A stretch of 64,000 nucleotides of DNA, from the NCBI RefSeq assembly GCF_965225875.1, contig NZ_CBDDBS010000003.1, forward strand, positions 2,108,001 to 2,172,000, read 5' to 3'. This stretch comes from Haliscomenobacter sp965225875. Lineage in GTDB: Bacteria > Bacteroidota > Bacteroidia > Chitinophagales > Saprospiraceae. Positions 24,432 to 33,431 of this stretch are shown piece by piece. Position 1 is the first letter of the stretch. Each line of letters opens with the position of its first letter. The notes beneath the pieces were generated by a model, which ran no database searches, was not told the DNA's origin, and saw only the letters and a list, made by a program, of their open reading frames with translations. The position numbers and the translations under genes are program-made.

Positions 24432-24952
24432 TTCTTCTCAATTTCTTTGGCCAGACGGGTGATTTTGTTCAAATCCAGGTTGCCCATGAAACTTAGTAGC
24501 ACAAATTCTTCCTTGCCACCAGACAAGAGCAGGAGTTCCTGAATGACGTTGTTGCTTTCCTTGATCAAAAATTCCACATTGTCGCCATCTTTGTCGCGCA
24601 CCGTCAACAACACCTCGTACTCTTTGGTGTTGATTTTGGCTTTGGCTTCTTTGTAAAACACTTCCGGGGTTTCCTCGGTGGTCAGGATGCGCAGGCCCTG
24701 GAGGTCTTTGGCCATGTCCAGTATGGCTTTGGCTTCGGCGTCATCCTCCATGTCCAGGATTTTGGAATCGATCCGGCCAATCATCTGGAACAATTTCGGG
24801 CTGATGTACACCACGTCAAAACGTTTGTCTTCCACATAGCTGGAGAAGTACTTGTCGATGGCACTGGCAGTGCTACTCGTAGCACCTTGGGCCAGACCGT
24901 TTACAGCGGCCAACGCAATAATGGCCAGGGTGAAAAAATGCTTGATTTTCAT
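24428..24952 (-). CDS. DUF4252 family secreted protein (first in row)
   Basis: 174 residues, signal peptide ending GLAQ. Core: YEVLLTVRDKDGDNVEFLIK, ESNNVIQELLLLSGGKEEFVLLSFMGNLDLNKI. Sequence divergence among the three DUF4252 proteins is high, so duplication is old. It is separated from the anti-sigma-like gene by a GC-rich double palindrome (24982-25064), which may set the ratio between the regulatory and structural parts of the operon. Confidence 0.8.
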   Translation of the reverse strand: MKIKHFFTLAIIALAAVNGLAQGATSSTASAIDKYFSSYVEDKRFDVVYISPKLFQMIGRIDSKILDMEDDAEAKAILDMAKDLQGLRILTTEETPEVFYKEAKAKINTKEYEVLLTVRDKDGDNVEFLIKESNNVIQELLLLSGGKEEFVLLSFMGNLDLNKITRLAKEIEKK

Positions 24953-24981
24953 ATTGTTTGGTTTAAAAAGATGTCGGTTTG

Positions 24982-25064
24982 GTAGAGACGCACGGCCGTG
25001 CGTCTACTATTTTGATTCGTGCGTCTACTTTACAGATTCAAGACGCACGGCCGTGCGTCTCTAC
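24982..25064. repeat. Two copies of palindrome AGACGCACGGCCGTGCGTCT
   Basis: The 20-bp perfect palindrome occurs at 24986-25005 and 25041-25060. GTAGAG on the far left and CTCTAC on the far right make the whole block one larger inverted repeat. It lies in the gap between the anti-sigma-like gene and the DUF4252 genes, all minus strand. A half-related GAGACGCGATTTATCGCG element abuts the argS stop codon at 46911. Confidence 0.75.
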
Positions 25065-25071
25065 AGTGCGC

Positions 25072-25593
25072 CTATTTTATCAGTTTCCCCATTTCCCCCA
25101 TTTTATCAATACCCTGGGTAGCAATGGCGGTGCCTTCGTTGAATTCGGTGGCTACTTTGCGAAAGGCTTTGCGGGTAACTTCATAAGCTTCTTCCACCGT
25201 TTTGGGTTCGTATTTGGACCAGTCGATGACCTTTACTTCTGCTTCTGCAACAACGGGTGGCTCAACCGGACTGGAACGAACCAACCACCACAGTCCCGTA
25301 GCGACCAGGGCAAACACTGCGGCGATGCGCAAAACCCAGCTCGTTGAAAGGGTGCGAATAACAGGCTTTGGCTTACTGTAGGCTTCAATAGAGGCCATCA
25401 CTTTGGCGTCGAAATCATCACCCAAACTTTGCTCGGCCTCTTCGTCCAACAATTGGAACCATTCGCTGTAAGTCAAATGCTCTTCCGAAATGGGTTCCGT
25501 TTTTAACAATTGCCGCAGTTGAGCTTCTTCTTGCAGGCTGCTTTCGCCAGCGAAGTACTTGTCCAAAAGGGATTGAATCTGTTGTTGTTTCAT
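25072..25593 (-). CDS. Anti-sigma-factor-like membrane protein
   Basis: 173 residues from ATG 25593 (MKQQQIQSLLDKYFAGESSL). N-terminal helical region (~1-90) as in Bacteroidota zinc-less anti-sigma domains, one transmembrane segment ~100-117 (LRIAAVFALVATGLWWLV), and a short periplasmic tail. It follows the ECF sigma gene with a 99-bp gap containing a long hairpin, the usual sigma/anti-sigma order. No HxxxCxxC motif is present. Confidence 0.7.
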   Translation of the reverse strand: MKQQQIQSLLDKYFAGESSLQEEAQLRQLLKTEPISEEHLTYSEWFQLLDEEAEQSLGDDFDAKVMASIEAYSKPKPVIRTLSTSWVLRIAAVFALVATGLWWLVRSSPVEPPVVAEAEVKVIDWSKYEPKTVEEAYEVTRKAFRKVATEFNEGTAIATQGIDKMGEMGKLIK

Positions 25594-25631
25594 GGTATTT
25601 ATACTTGTGGGGTTTTGTTTAGTAGTGGGGC

Positions 25632-25732
25632 AAAAATAAGTGATCATTTTTCCTGAGCCAGAGGATTAGATAAGACACTTGAAATGGAACGTTTACTTAT
25701 CTAATCCCCTGGCAAAATGATCACTTATTTTT
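25632..25732. repeat. Long inverted repeat across the sigma-factor stop codon
   Basis: AAAAATAAGTGATCATTTT at 25632-25650 pairs perfectly with 25714-25732; inside, GCCAG(A)GGATTAGATAAG pairs with CTTATCTAATCC(C)CTGGC. One arm encodes the last dozen codons of the sigma factor and the other lies in the leader of the anti-sigma-like gene, so the mRNA can fold between them. Confidence 0.75.
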
Positions 25733-26229
25733 TTATCGCCCCTACCTAAAATACTTTTCATGGTTTGCCGCGCCCGAAAAAGGTTGATTTTCACCTGAGC
25801 CAGAGGAATGTCTAATGCCTCGGCAACTTCCTGGTAGCTCATACCTTCCACATCGCGCAATTGCATGACCAGCCGCTGGTTTTCAGGCAGGCGTTCCATG
25901 AGTTTTTGCAACTTGTTCATGGTATCTGCCGATTCGGTGCGTGCATCGGGCAAGGGCGTAGAGTCGGCCCAGTCCAGGCCATCTTTCCATTCCTTGTGCC
26001 CATTTTTGCTGCCGCGTAGGCGATCGATGCACTGATTTTTGGTCAGGCGAATCACCCAGGCTTCCAGGTTTTGCACCTCCGCCAAACGATCGTGTTGCTG
26101 CCAGAGTTTGATCAGGGCTTCCTGGACCAAATCCTCTGCCTCTTCCCGCTTGTTCAACAAGCGCAAAGCCAGGCGGAACATTTTGTCCTTGTATGGCAGG
26201 ATGGTGTTTTTAAAATCAGTCGGGTTCAT
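25693..26229 (-). CDS. ECF RNA polymerase sigma factor
   Basis: 178 residues from ATG 26229 (MNPTDFKNTILPYKDKMFRL). Sigma region 2 (LRLLNKREEAEDLVQEALIKLW) and region 4 (LPENQRLVMQLRDVEGMSYQEVAEALDIPLAQVKINLFRARQ) are clear. Heads a minus-strand operon with an anti-sigma-like gene and three DUF4252 genes. Divergent from the LptF/G-type gene. The C-terminal residues are part of a DNA inverted repeat, so their sequence may be shaped by RNA structure. Confidence 0.9.
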   Translation of the reverse strand: MNPTDFKNTILPYKDKMFRLALRLLNKREEAEDLVQEALIKLWQQHDRLAEVQNLEAWVIRLTKNQCIDRLRGSKNGHKEWKDGLDWADSTPLPDARTESADTMNKLQKLMERLPENQRLVMQLRDVEGMSYQEVAEALDIPLAQVKINLFRARQTMKSILGRGDKKISDHFARGLDK

Positions 26230-26412
26230 AGCTGCTTGGCGTAAACAAATGGAAGACGACAGGGGAAAAATAAAGTTACAGGAAGCTCGATTTTTTTTGA
26301 AAAAAACTTTGATACTGCTGTTTTTCAAAAAACGATTTGCAAGTGCAGCGTTTTTCACTGAAATTGCATCGTATTTGTGAGTGTTTACTTTTATGTTTCG
26401 AAACGTGTAGGG

Positions 26413-28038
26413 ATGAGTATTTTTAGCAAATTGCCCAGATTAAAAAGGATCGACGAGTTGGTGATCACCAGCTTCATCCCTCCATTTTTAGTGGCTTTTT
26501 CGGTATCTTTGTTTGTGTTGTTGATGCAGATGTTGTGGATTTACATCGACGACCTGGCTGGAAAAGGTTTGGGCTTTTTCACGGTCATTGAATTGTTGTC
26601 CTACCGGGCAGTGAGTTTTGTGCCCATGGCCTTACCTTTGGGGATTTTGCTCTCTTCGGTCATGCTGATGGGGAATTATGCAGAGCATTACGAACTCTCC
26701 AGCATGAAATCTGCGGGAATGTCGCTGGTGCGCATCATGCGGCCCCTGTTGGTTTTTGCCCTTTTTGCGGTAGCCTTTTCCTGGTATTGTTCTGATTATT
26801 TGATTCCTGCTGCCAACCTCAAGTTTGGCTCGCGGATGTGGGACATTCAACAAACCAAACCTGCTTTGCGCCTGGATGTGGGTGTGTTCAACGATGACTT
26901 TCAGGGCTTCACCATCCACATTGGCAAAAAAATGGGCGATGGCCGTACCATCAAAGATGTGATCATTTATGACCATACCGAATCCAACTCCGGCAAATAC
27001 ACCGTCATTACCGCCAAGGATGGTGAAATGTTTAGTGCCGAAGGTGGGAATATTTTTGTGATGCGGCTACGCAATGGCACCCAATGTATTGAATCCAGAG
27101 GCTACCAGGCTAGTAGCCAAAGTAAGTACCCTTTTATCCGTACGGGTTTTAAACAATTCACCAAAGTTTTTGACCTAAGTGAGTTTTCGCTGAGCCGTAC
27201 CAACGAGGAATTGTTCAAACAGAGCCGCCAAACCATGGACTCCCGCGCCCTGAAGGCCGCAGCCGACTCTATGGCCATCGACATCCACAAGCGCACCGTA
27301 ACTGCTGGAAATTATGTGGCCAATTACCTATCCATTTTTAAGATGGACAGTACTTACCTGCGGGAAGAGCTCAAAAAAGCCAATACCCGGGCGACCGATC
27401 AAGCCAGTAATTCTGGCTCCGGCCCTACACCACTCAATGTTTCGACACCAATCGAATCCACTTTCGATTCTACCCATAGCATTAGCATTGGAGTTGCTCG
27501 CTCCACCATTTTGAAAAGGGTCAAACCAATTGGAGTAGTGACCAAATTTGCCGATACCTTTAGTGATGCTGACAAATCCACGCTGCGGGGACGCGCCGAA
27601 TCCTCTGCCCGGGGCATCCAAAACCAAACCTTTAGTACCACTGCTTCTTTGGATGCCACCAAAGAAAACCGGGTCAAGTTCATCTACGATTGGCAAATGA
27701 AATACAGCATTGCTGCAGTATGTTTCATCTTTATGTTCATTGGTGCGCCCATGGGGGCCATCGTGCGCAAGGGTGGATTCGGGTATCCCCTACTGGTCTC
27801 GATTGTATTTTTTATGCTTTTTGTGATCCTGACCATCTTTTGCCGCAAAATTGCCGAAACCTTTGTTGTTTCGGCCTATCTGGCCGCATGGATACCCTGT
27901 ATCATTCTGATGCCATTGGGGGCCTGGCTGACTTATAAGGCCATGAATGACCAACCCTTAAATCTATTTGAGGGGCTGCGTTATTTTTTGCAAAACCTGT
28001 TGAAACGATTCAGAAATGCTAAAACTGTTCAAGGATAA
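26413..28038 (+). CDS. LptF/LptG-family lipopolysaccharide export permease
   Basis: 541 residues from ATG 26413 (MSIFSKLPRLKRIDELV); GTG 26377 is less likely. YjgP/YjgQ family, the inner-membrane permease that with LptB extracts LPS and passes it to LptC. Helices at ~20-45, 60-85, 105-125 and four near the C-terminus (~440-540). The ~270-430 region is an enlarged periplasmic/coiled insertion (SMAIDIHKRTVTAGNYVAN onward), which explains the length beyond the ~360 of proteobacterial LptF/G. It overlaps the PAP2 gene by 23 bp. Confidence 0.85.
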   Translation: MSIFSKLPRLKRIDELVITSFIPPFLVAFSVSLFVLLMQMLWIYIDDLAGKGLGFFTVIELLSYRAVSFVPMALPLGILLSSVMLMGNYAEHYELSSMKSAGMSLVRIMRPLLVFALFAVAFSWYCSDYLIPAANLKFGSRMWDIQQTKPALRLDVGVFNDDFQGFTIHIGKKMGDGRTIKDVIIYDHTESNSGKYTVITAKDGEMFSAEGGNIFVMRLRNGTQCIESRGYQASSQSKYPFIRTGFKQFTKVFDLSEFSLSRTNEELFKQSRQTMDSRALKAAADSMAIDIHKRTVTAGNYVANYLSIFKMDSTYLREELKKANTRATDQASNSGSGPTPLNVSTPIESTFDSTHSISIGVARSTILKRVKPIGVVTKFADTFSDADKSTLRGRAESSARGIQNQTFSTTASLDATKENRVKFIYDWQMKYSIAAVCFIFMFIGAPMGAIVRKGGFGYPLLVSIVFFMLFVILTIFCRKIAETFVVSAYLAAWIPCIILMPLGAWLTYKAMNDQPLNLFEGLRYFLQNLLKRFRNAKTVQG

Positions 28039-28648
28039 TCCTTGGTTTTTTATGGTCTTTGCCCTTTTCCTCTTGGGCGGCATTCCCTTTTTAGCTGCTG
28101 ATCAAGGAGCTTTGTTGATTCAGCTGAATGATCACCGAAGCCCTGGAGGTGATTTGTTTTTTCGTTGGTTTACCAAAGTTGGTGAAGGCTATGGGTATCT
28201 GGCTGTGTTCCTCCTATTATTGGTGTACAAACGCCGGGCAGCCTGGGGCGTTCCACTCTTAGGTGTAGCAGTTTCGTTGGTAGCCTGGATAGGCAAAACT
28301 TTGTTTCAACATCCTCGTCCGTATTTGTATTTTGAACAACAGGGGCTATTGGCTCAGTTGGAATTGATCCCAGGCGTTAAAATGCACAAAGGCTTAACCA
28401 GCTTCCCTTCTGGCCACACCATGGCTGCTTTTGCCTTGTTCACTTTTTTGGCTTTGTGTTTCCCTCGCAAACCTTGGTTAAGCCTAACCTGTTTCTGCAT
28501 TGCTTTACTGGTGGGGGTTTCAAGAATGTACCTTGTCCAACATTTTTTTGAAGATGTGTATTCGGGGGCTTTGTTGGGGCTTGGACTGGGCATACTTGCC
28601 TATTACTTCCTGAATCAAATAGAGCAAAAATTATTGCAAAAAGCCTAA
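28016..28648 (+). CDS. PAP2-family membrane phosphatase
   Basis: 210 residues, five to six transmembrane segments. The acid-phosphatase motifs are all visible: KTLFQHPRP (motif 1, K-x6-RP), PSGHTM (motif 2) and SRMYLVQHFFED (motif 3, with His nucleophile region). Likely acts on undecaprenyl pyrophosphate, phosphatidylglycerol phosphate or lipid A phosphates. Translational coupling to the LptF/G-type permease suggests envelope-lipid metabolism. Confidence 0.88.
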   Translation: MLKLFKDNPWFFMVFALFLLGGIPFLAADQGALLIQLNDHRSPGGDLFFRWFTKVGEGYGYLAVFLLLLVYKRRAAWGVPLLGVAVSLVAWIGKTLFQHPRPYLYFEQQGLLAQLELIPGVKMHKGLTSFPSGHTMAAFALFTFLALCFPRKPWLSLTCFCIALLVGVSRMYLVQHFFEDVYSGALLGLGLGILAYYFLNQIEQKLLQKA

Positions 28649-28680
28649 ATGCATGTTTAAACTTTTTTATCTTCCCTCTT

Positions 28681-28844
28681 AGAAGCTGTTTGAATTTATA
28701 TCACGAGCTCCAAAGGGTCCAATTGAAGTCAAATTTCGTTCCGAAAATGCTCATTTAGCGCTGCTAAACTCCGCTTTTCGTGCCTCATTTGACTTCAATT
28801 AGTCTCCTTTTCGCTTTCGCGATATAAACTCTAACAGCTTCTTA
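28681..28844. repeat. ~165-bp imperfect palindromic element
   Basis: The ends TTAGAAGCTGTTTGAATTTA (from 28680) and its near complement ending at 28844 match at about 20 of 24 positions. Inside, AATTGAAGTCAAAT (left) and ATTTGACTTCAATT (right) pair perfectly, and the centre CGAAAA...TTTAGC pairs weakly. No coding frame. It looks like a MITE-type or palindromic intergenic element between the PAP2 and FecI-type genes. Confidence 0.65.
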
Positions 28845-28872
28845 ATTCTTCATTTCCTAAACCAAATCCTGT

Positions 28873-29457
28873 TTGCAGACGACGCCGAACAACGACCGTG
28901 AATTTTTCGACTTATTGTCCACAGATGCTGAAAAAGCATTTGAATGGTTGTTCCGCAGGTACTTTAGCGAATTGTGTCAAGTGGTTTATCGGGTAGCACA
29001 CGATGAACATTTGGCCCAGGACCTGGTGCAGGAAGTATTGTATGAATTGTGGCGTAAACGGGACAAACTGACTATTTCCATCTCATTGCGAGCCTACCTG
29101 AAGCGCGCAGTGCTCAATCGTACCCTCAACCATTTGCGAGATAACCGCCAATGGTCTTCAGAAGAGCGAATGCCCGAAATCGCCGTTGAAGAAAGTGACC
29201 CTGTAGACATGCTGCGTAGTGAAGAACTACAAGAATTGGTCGATGCAGCTATCGACGAATTGCCAGAAAAATGCCGGATGGTGTTTGTCTTGAGCCGTTA
29301 TGAAGAATTATCGTATCGAGACATTGCCACTGAATTGGGCATTGCAGAAAAAACGGTGGAGAACCAGGTGTCAAAAGCACTCAAATATCTTCGTCAGCGG
29401 CTGCTCCCGTATTTAAAAAGTGGAATGCTTTTGTTCGCATTTTGGATGGGAAGCTAA
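28873..29457 (+). CDS. FecI-type ECF sigma factor
   Basis: 194 residues from TTG 28873; I see no in-frame ATG near the N-terminus of sigma region 2. Region 2: FEWLFRRYFSELCQVVYRVA, DEHLAQDLVQEVLYELWRKR; region 4: LPEKCRMVFVLSRYEELSYR, DIATELGIAEKTVENQVSKA. First gene of a FecI/FecR/receptor/DUF4249 module, in which a substrate-loaded receptor signals through FecR to release this sigma factor and raise expression of the receptor operon. Confidence 0.88.
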   Translation: MQTTPNNDREFFDLLSTDAEKAFEWLFRRYFSELCQVVYRVAHDEHLAQDLVQEVLYELWRKRDKLTISISLRAYLKRAVLNRTLNHLRDNRQWSSEERMPEIAVEESDPVDMLRSEELQELVDAAIDELPEKCRMVFVLSRYEELSYRDIATELGIAEKTVENQVSKALKYLRQRLLPYLKSGMLLFAFWMGS

Positions 29458-29588
29458 AAATCTCGTTGCGTTTGTCTGCTAAACGGCATAATTGCCCGGA
29501 AAAACGCTGTGCGGATATAGGGGTATCTGAGTTTCTTTGTGTCTAAAGGAAAACGAACAGTACTAGACCCCACACAATATTCAGGCCA

Positions 29589-30596
29589 ATGGAAAAAAAG
29601 ATTCGGTTTTTAGCTCAACAGTGGAAAAATGGAGATGTAGATCCAGCCAAGCATTCAGATGCTGGTTCGGACGATGCTGCTCTGAATAAAGAATTGGAGA
29701 CCATTTGGCAAAAGGCAGGCAATTACAAATCAACATCTTTTGGGCCGGATGTGGAGGCCAATTGGAAAAAATTCCAGGCCAAGATTGAAGAAAACAACAA
29801 CAATAGTTCAGAAACTCCTCCCGTTCGTCGCCTAATTCCTCGCGCCTGGTTGGTCGCAGCTTCGATTGCTGCACTATTGGTTATTGGCTGGTGGATAATT
29901 AACCCCAATTCTGGCTCTAATGAATTTAAATCTTTAGCTACCAATAAGCGAGAAATCAAAAAAGTGGAATTGCCTGATCATTCGGTAGTTTGGCTGAGCA
30001 ACAATAGTGAGTTGAGTTTTGACCCCACTTTAAACCAAAGTAAAGTTCGCCAGGTAAAACTGCGTGGAGAAGCATACTTTGAAGTGCAAGCCAATCCGCA
30101 AAAGCCATTTCGCATTGAAACACCGCATGGTTTAATTGAAGTTTTGGGGACTAGCTTCAATGTACGCGCCTTAAAAACAGAACCACATACGGAAGTTCAG
30201 GTGATGACTGGCCGGGTCGCCTTAATGGGCAAGGGTGAAAATGATCAGAGAATTGAAATCCCTGCGAATTTTATAGGCTATATCCCCTCCACTGAAAAAC
30301 ACGCTAGTAAATCCTCCAGTGATAAAAAGGTTTTTGCTTCAACCCAAGTATGGAGAACCCGTAAGATAGAATTATCAGGTCGCACCTTAGGCGAAGCGCA
30401 GGAAATCCTGCGTAGGTATTCTGATTTTCGACTTGAATTCTCTGATCCCCAGCTTGCGGATTGTATTTTTACCTGGACTTTTGACCTAGACAGGCCCGAA
30501 TCCAGTTTGAAACTGTTGGCCAAAACTGGTTATTTCCATTTAGATAAAACAAGTTCTCCGGTTTTCCGTTTGGAAGGTAAGTCTTGCCCTAAATAA
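29589..30596 (+). CDS. FecR-family anti-sigma/signal-transfer protein
   Basis: 335 residues. Cytoplasmic part ~1-80, transmembrane segment ~84-104 (WLVAASIAALLVIGWWII), FecR domain ~115-215 (KREIKKVELPDHSVVWLSNN, RQVKLRGEAYFEVQANPQKPF, EVLGTSFNVRA) and a C-terminal DUF4974-like STN-fold domain ~250-325. Follows the FecI-type gene by 131 bp and precedes the receptor gene. Senses the receptor signalling domain in the periplasm. Confidence 0.9.
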   Translation: MEKKIRFLAQQWKNGDVDPAKHSDAGSDDAALNKELETIWQKAGNYKSTSFGPDVEANWKKFQAKIEENNNNSSETPPVRRLIPRAWLVAASIAALLVIGWWIINPNSGSNEFKSLATNKREIKKVELPDHSVVWLSNNSELSFDPTLNQSKVRQVKLRGEAYFEVQANPQKPFRIETPHGLIEVLGTSFNVRALKTEPHTEVQVMTGRVALMGKGENDQRIEIPANFIGYIPSTEKHASKSSSDKKVFASTQVWRTRKIELSGRTLGEAQEILRRYSDFRLEFSDPQLADCIFTWTFDLDRPESSLKLLAKTGYFHLDKTSSPVFRLEGKSCPK

Positions 30597-30670
30597 ACTT
30601 AGGCTAAAGCTTAACATCAACACAAAGCGGTTATATTTATTCACCTAATCGCTTTGCAGAAATCAGCAGT

Positions 30671-33349
30671 ATGAAGGGAAAACTTCTACCCAAGCTGATG
30701 ATCTTTTGTTTCTTCCTGGTTTCGGCCTTGCAGGCACAAGAAACCCTTGACCGTGTCGTGTCGGTTACTTTTGAAGACCAATCGCCAGCCAAAGCGCTTC
30801 AACACCTGCGCAAATCCTTTGACCTAAACATCGTTTTTGCCGACAGCCAATTGCCAAAACGCAACAGTTTTCCCCTTAGTTTCAAACGTCAAAGTATTCG
30901 GAGCATCCTCAATTCCATTTTGGCCAATACGGGCCTCGCCTACCATTCCGAACCAGAAGGTATTGTCATTACCCGGGTTATGCTTACCCCAAAAATCCGT
31001 TCGCGGTATACCATTCAAGGAATTGTAGAAATCGGGGGAAGCGCAGAAACCCTGATTGGTACCAATATTTTCGCCATCAACCACAATGAAGGCACTCACT
31101 CCAATGAACAAGGTGTATTTAGCCTGACCCTTCCCCAGGGTCGTACCCGCATCAGCGTGTCCTACATTGGGTTTCATACCGATACGTTCAGCATCAATTT
31201 ACAACAAGATACCTTCCTGCGGATTTACCTGCACCGGGAGAGCCAGCAAATCGAAGGCGTAGTCATTCCTGCTGCGATGCAAGGCGATGGCATGAATATT
31301 GGAAAATATAGTTTTGATCTGGAGCAGTTGCAACGCATGCCAAAAATTGGCGGGGAGACCGACCTCATTCGAGCGATACAAATGCTCCCCGGGGTTCAAA
31401 CCGGTCCAGATGGTGTAGGAGGCGTGTTCATCCGTGGTGGAGAAGCTGGTCACAACCTCGTAATTATTGATGATGTGCCGGTTTACAATTTCAACCATGC
31501 CGTTGGGGTATTGTCCGTTTTTAATACCAGCATTGTTAAATCAGCCGAATTGCTTAAAGGGGCCTTTCCGGCACGTTACGCCGGGCGGCTCTCATCGGTA
31601 TTGGATGTAAGAATGCGGGATGGGAACAAAGAATTTTGGACTGCAAGTGGGGAACTGGGGCTGATATCAGGTCGTTTGACCTTGGAGGGGCCTATTGTCA
31701 AAAACAAAAGTTCTTTATTGATAGCCGGTCGCGCCTCTTTGCTGAATTGGATGCTCAAACCCTACTCGGAACATTACAAATCTCGCAAGGGCGAAAAAGG
31801 CCAAAGCACTTATAATTTTTACGATTTCAACGCCAAGTTCAACATAGAGCTTTCAGCAAAGGATCGCCTTTTTTTCAGTTTCTACCGTGGTCAGGACCAT
31901 TTTGGCAACACCGGAGACTCTCAGGACACCCTTTCTCTATTGGTTGATGATCGTTTCGAAACATATCGTTTCCGAAAAGTTTATCACGAGAAACTATATT
32001 GGACCAATACGGGGAGTTCCTTGCGCTGGAGCCATATCTTAGGGAAAAAACTTTTTTCCAATACAACTTTTACCTTTAGTGAGCTAAATGTCAACATTGC
32101 TACGGCCTCAAGTGACACCGTGAATGTATTTTCAGTTGCTGCTCCTAAAGTCCACTTCGATGCTGATTATGGCCGTTATTTGTCCAGTATCCGTGACTTC
32201 GGTGCCCGTAGTGATTTTCACTGGGACATAGCCCCTGGAAATAAGGTACGCTTTGGTCTACGCGTGCAACACAATCATTTTGTACCCGGCATTCAGGAGT
32301 ATGATGACGATTTTCAGGAATACATTTCACCAGATGGGAAAATCAGTCGTAGCGTTCATACCACGGGCTGGGCATTTTACCTGGAGAATGAAAAGCGGAT
32401 GTTATCCCGGCGTTTGTACCTCAATTATGGTTTAAACTGGTCGGGATGGAATGTGGATCAGCAAAATTACTCCACGCTTGAGCCTCGATTAGCCCTCTCT
32501 TATCTTTTGAGTGATTCAACTTATCTTGAGGCATCGGTCAGCAGAATGAGCCAGTTTTTGCACCTTCTATCCGGGACCAATGTGGGCTTACCTACCGACT
32601 TGTGGGTTCCTTCTACGGGTGAAATTGGGCCGGAATTGGCCTGGCAATACACCCTGGGTTTGCGAAAAAACCTGAACTTTGGTTGGAATATTGCTTTGGA
32701 GGGCTACTACAAGGAAATGAAAAACCTGGTTAATTATTCGGAAGGCGCGGATTTTCTAGATGATTGGGAACAAAACATCACCATTGGATCAGGCCGGGCT
32801 TTTGGCATGGATTTTATGTTGCGCAAAAACAATCGAATCATCGATGCTTACATTGCTTACTCATTGGGGCGCACCGATCGGGTTTTTCCAAAAATCAACC
32901 TTGGCGAACGTTACCCCTTTAAGTATGATCATCGACACGATTTGAAAATTTGGAGCGATTTTCGTTTTTCCTCTAAAATTGACCTTTCTGCTTCCTGGAC
33001 TTTCAGCTCTGGGTTGGCCACCAATATACCTCTCGAGGCTTTTACCGTTGAAATCCCAGGCGTATCTCCTCCTGTAACCGTAATTGATTATGGCCCCAAA
33101 AACAGCAGGCGCTTACCAGCCTATCATCGTTTTGACTTTGGCCTGAATTTTCATTTCACCTCTCCAAAAGGAACTGAGCACAAGTTCCAAATTGGCGCGT
33201 ACAATGTCTATAGTCGTCGCAATCCATTGTACTATCAACTGCGTACTGTATTTATAGCGGAGAATGGCGTTTTGAAAAAAGATTCTGAGCTAGTTGGGGT
33301 ACACCTCTTACCTTTTTTACCTTCAATTAACTATTCTATAAAATTTTAG
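30671..33349 (+). CDS. TonB-dependent outer-membrane receptor with STN and CarbopepD-reg domains
   Basis: 892 residues: signal peptide (ends LQAQ); secretin/TonB N-terminal signalling domain ~25-95 (VTFEDQSPAKALQHLRKSFD); carboxypeptidase-regulatory-like domain ~115-195; plug ~210-315 (TDLIRAIQMLPGVQTGPDGV, GGVFIRGGEAGHNLVIIDDV); then a ~550-residue barrel ending SINYSIKF. The STN domain fits FecR-mediated surface signalling. The substrate is unknown; the DUF4249 lipoprotein downstream is its usual partner. No SusD homologue is present. Confidence 0.9.
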   Translation: MKGKLLPKLMIFCFFLVSALQAQETLDRVVSVTFEDQSPAKALQHLRKSFDLNIVFADSQLPKRNSFPLSFKRQSIRSILNSILANTGLAYHSEPEGIVITRVMLTPKIRSRYTIQGIVEIGGSAETLIGTNIFAINHNEGTHSNEQGVFSLTLPQGRTRISVSYIGFHTDTFSINLQQDTFLRIYLHRESQQIEGVVIPAAMQGDGMNIGKYSFDLEQLQRMPKIGGETDLIRAIQMLPGVQTGPDGVGGVFIRGGEAGHNLVIIDDVPVYNFNHAVGVLSVFNTSIVKSAELLKGAFPARYAGRLSSVLDVRMRDGNKEFWTASGELGLISGRLTLEGPIVKNKSSLLIAGRASLLNWMLKPYSEHYKSRKGEKGQSTYNFYDFNAKFNIELSAKDRLFFSFYRGQDHFGNTGDSQDTLSLLVDDRFETYRFRKVYHEKLYWTNTGSSLRWSHILGKKLFSNTTFTFSELNVNIATASSDTVNVFSVAAPKVHFDADYGRYLSSIRDFGARSDFHWDIAPGNKVRFGLRVQHNHFVPGIQEYDDDFQEYISPDGKISRSVHTTGWAFYLENEKRMLSRRLYLNYGLNWSGWNVDQQNYSTLEPRLALSYLLSDSTYLEASVSRMSQFLHLLSGTNVGLPTDLWVPSTGEIGPELAWQYTLGLRKNLNFGWNIALEGYYKEMKNLVNYSEGADFLDDWEQNITIGSGRAFGMDFMLRKNNRIIDAYIAYSLGRTDRVFPKINLGERYPFKYDHRHDLKIWSDFRFSSKIDLSASWTFSSGLATNIPLEAFTVEIPGVSPPVTVIDYGPKNSRRLPAYHRFDFGLNFHFTSPKGTEHKFQIGAYNVYSRRNPLYYQLRTVFIAENGVLKKDSELVGVHLLPFLPSINYSIKF

Positions 33350-33431
33350 TTAAATTTGTCTAGTTTTTTACAAAAAAGGCCAACCACCGCGTCTTTTTTA
33401 CCGTCATTTCAGCATACAACAATGGTATAAT

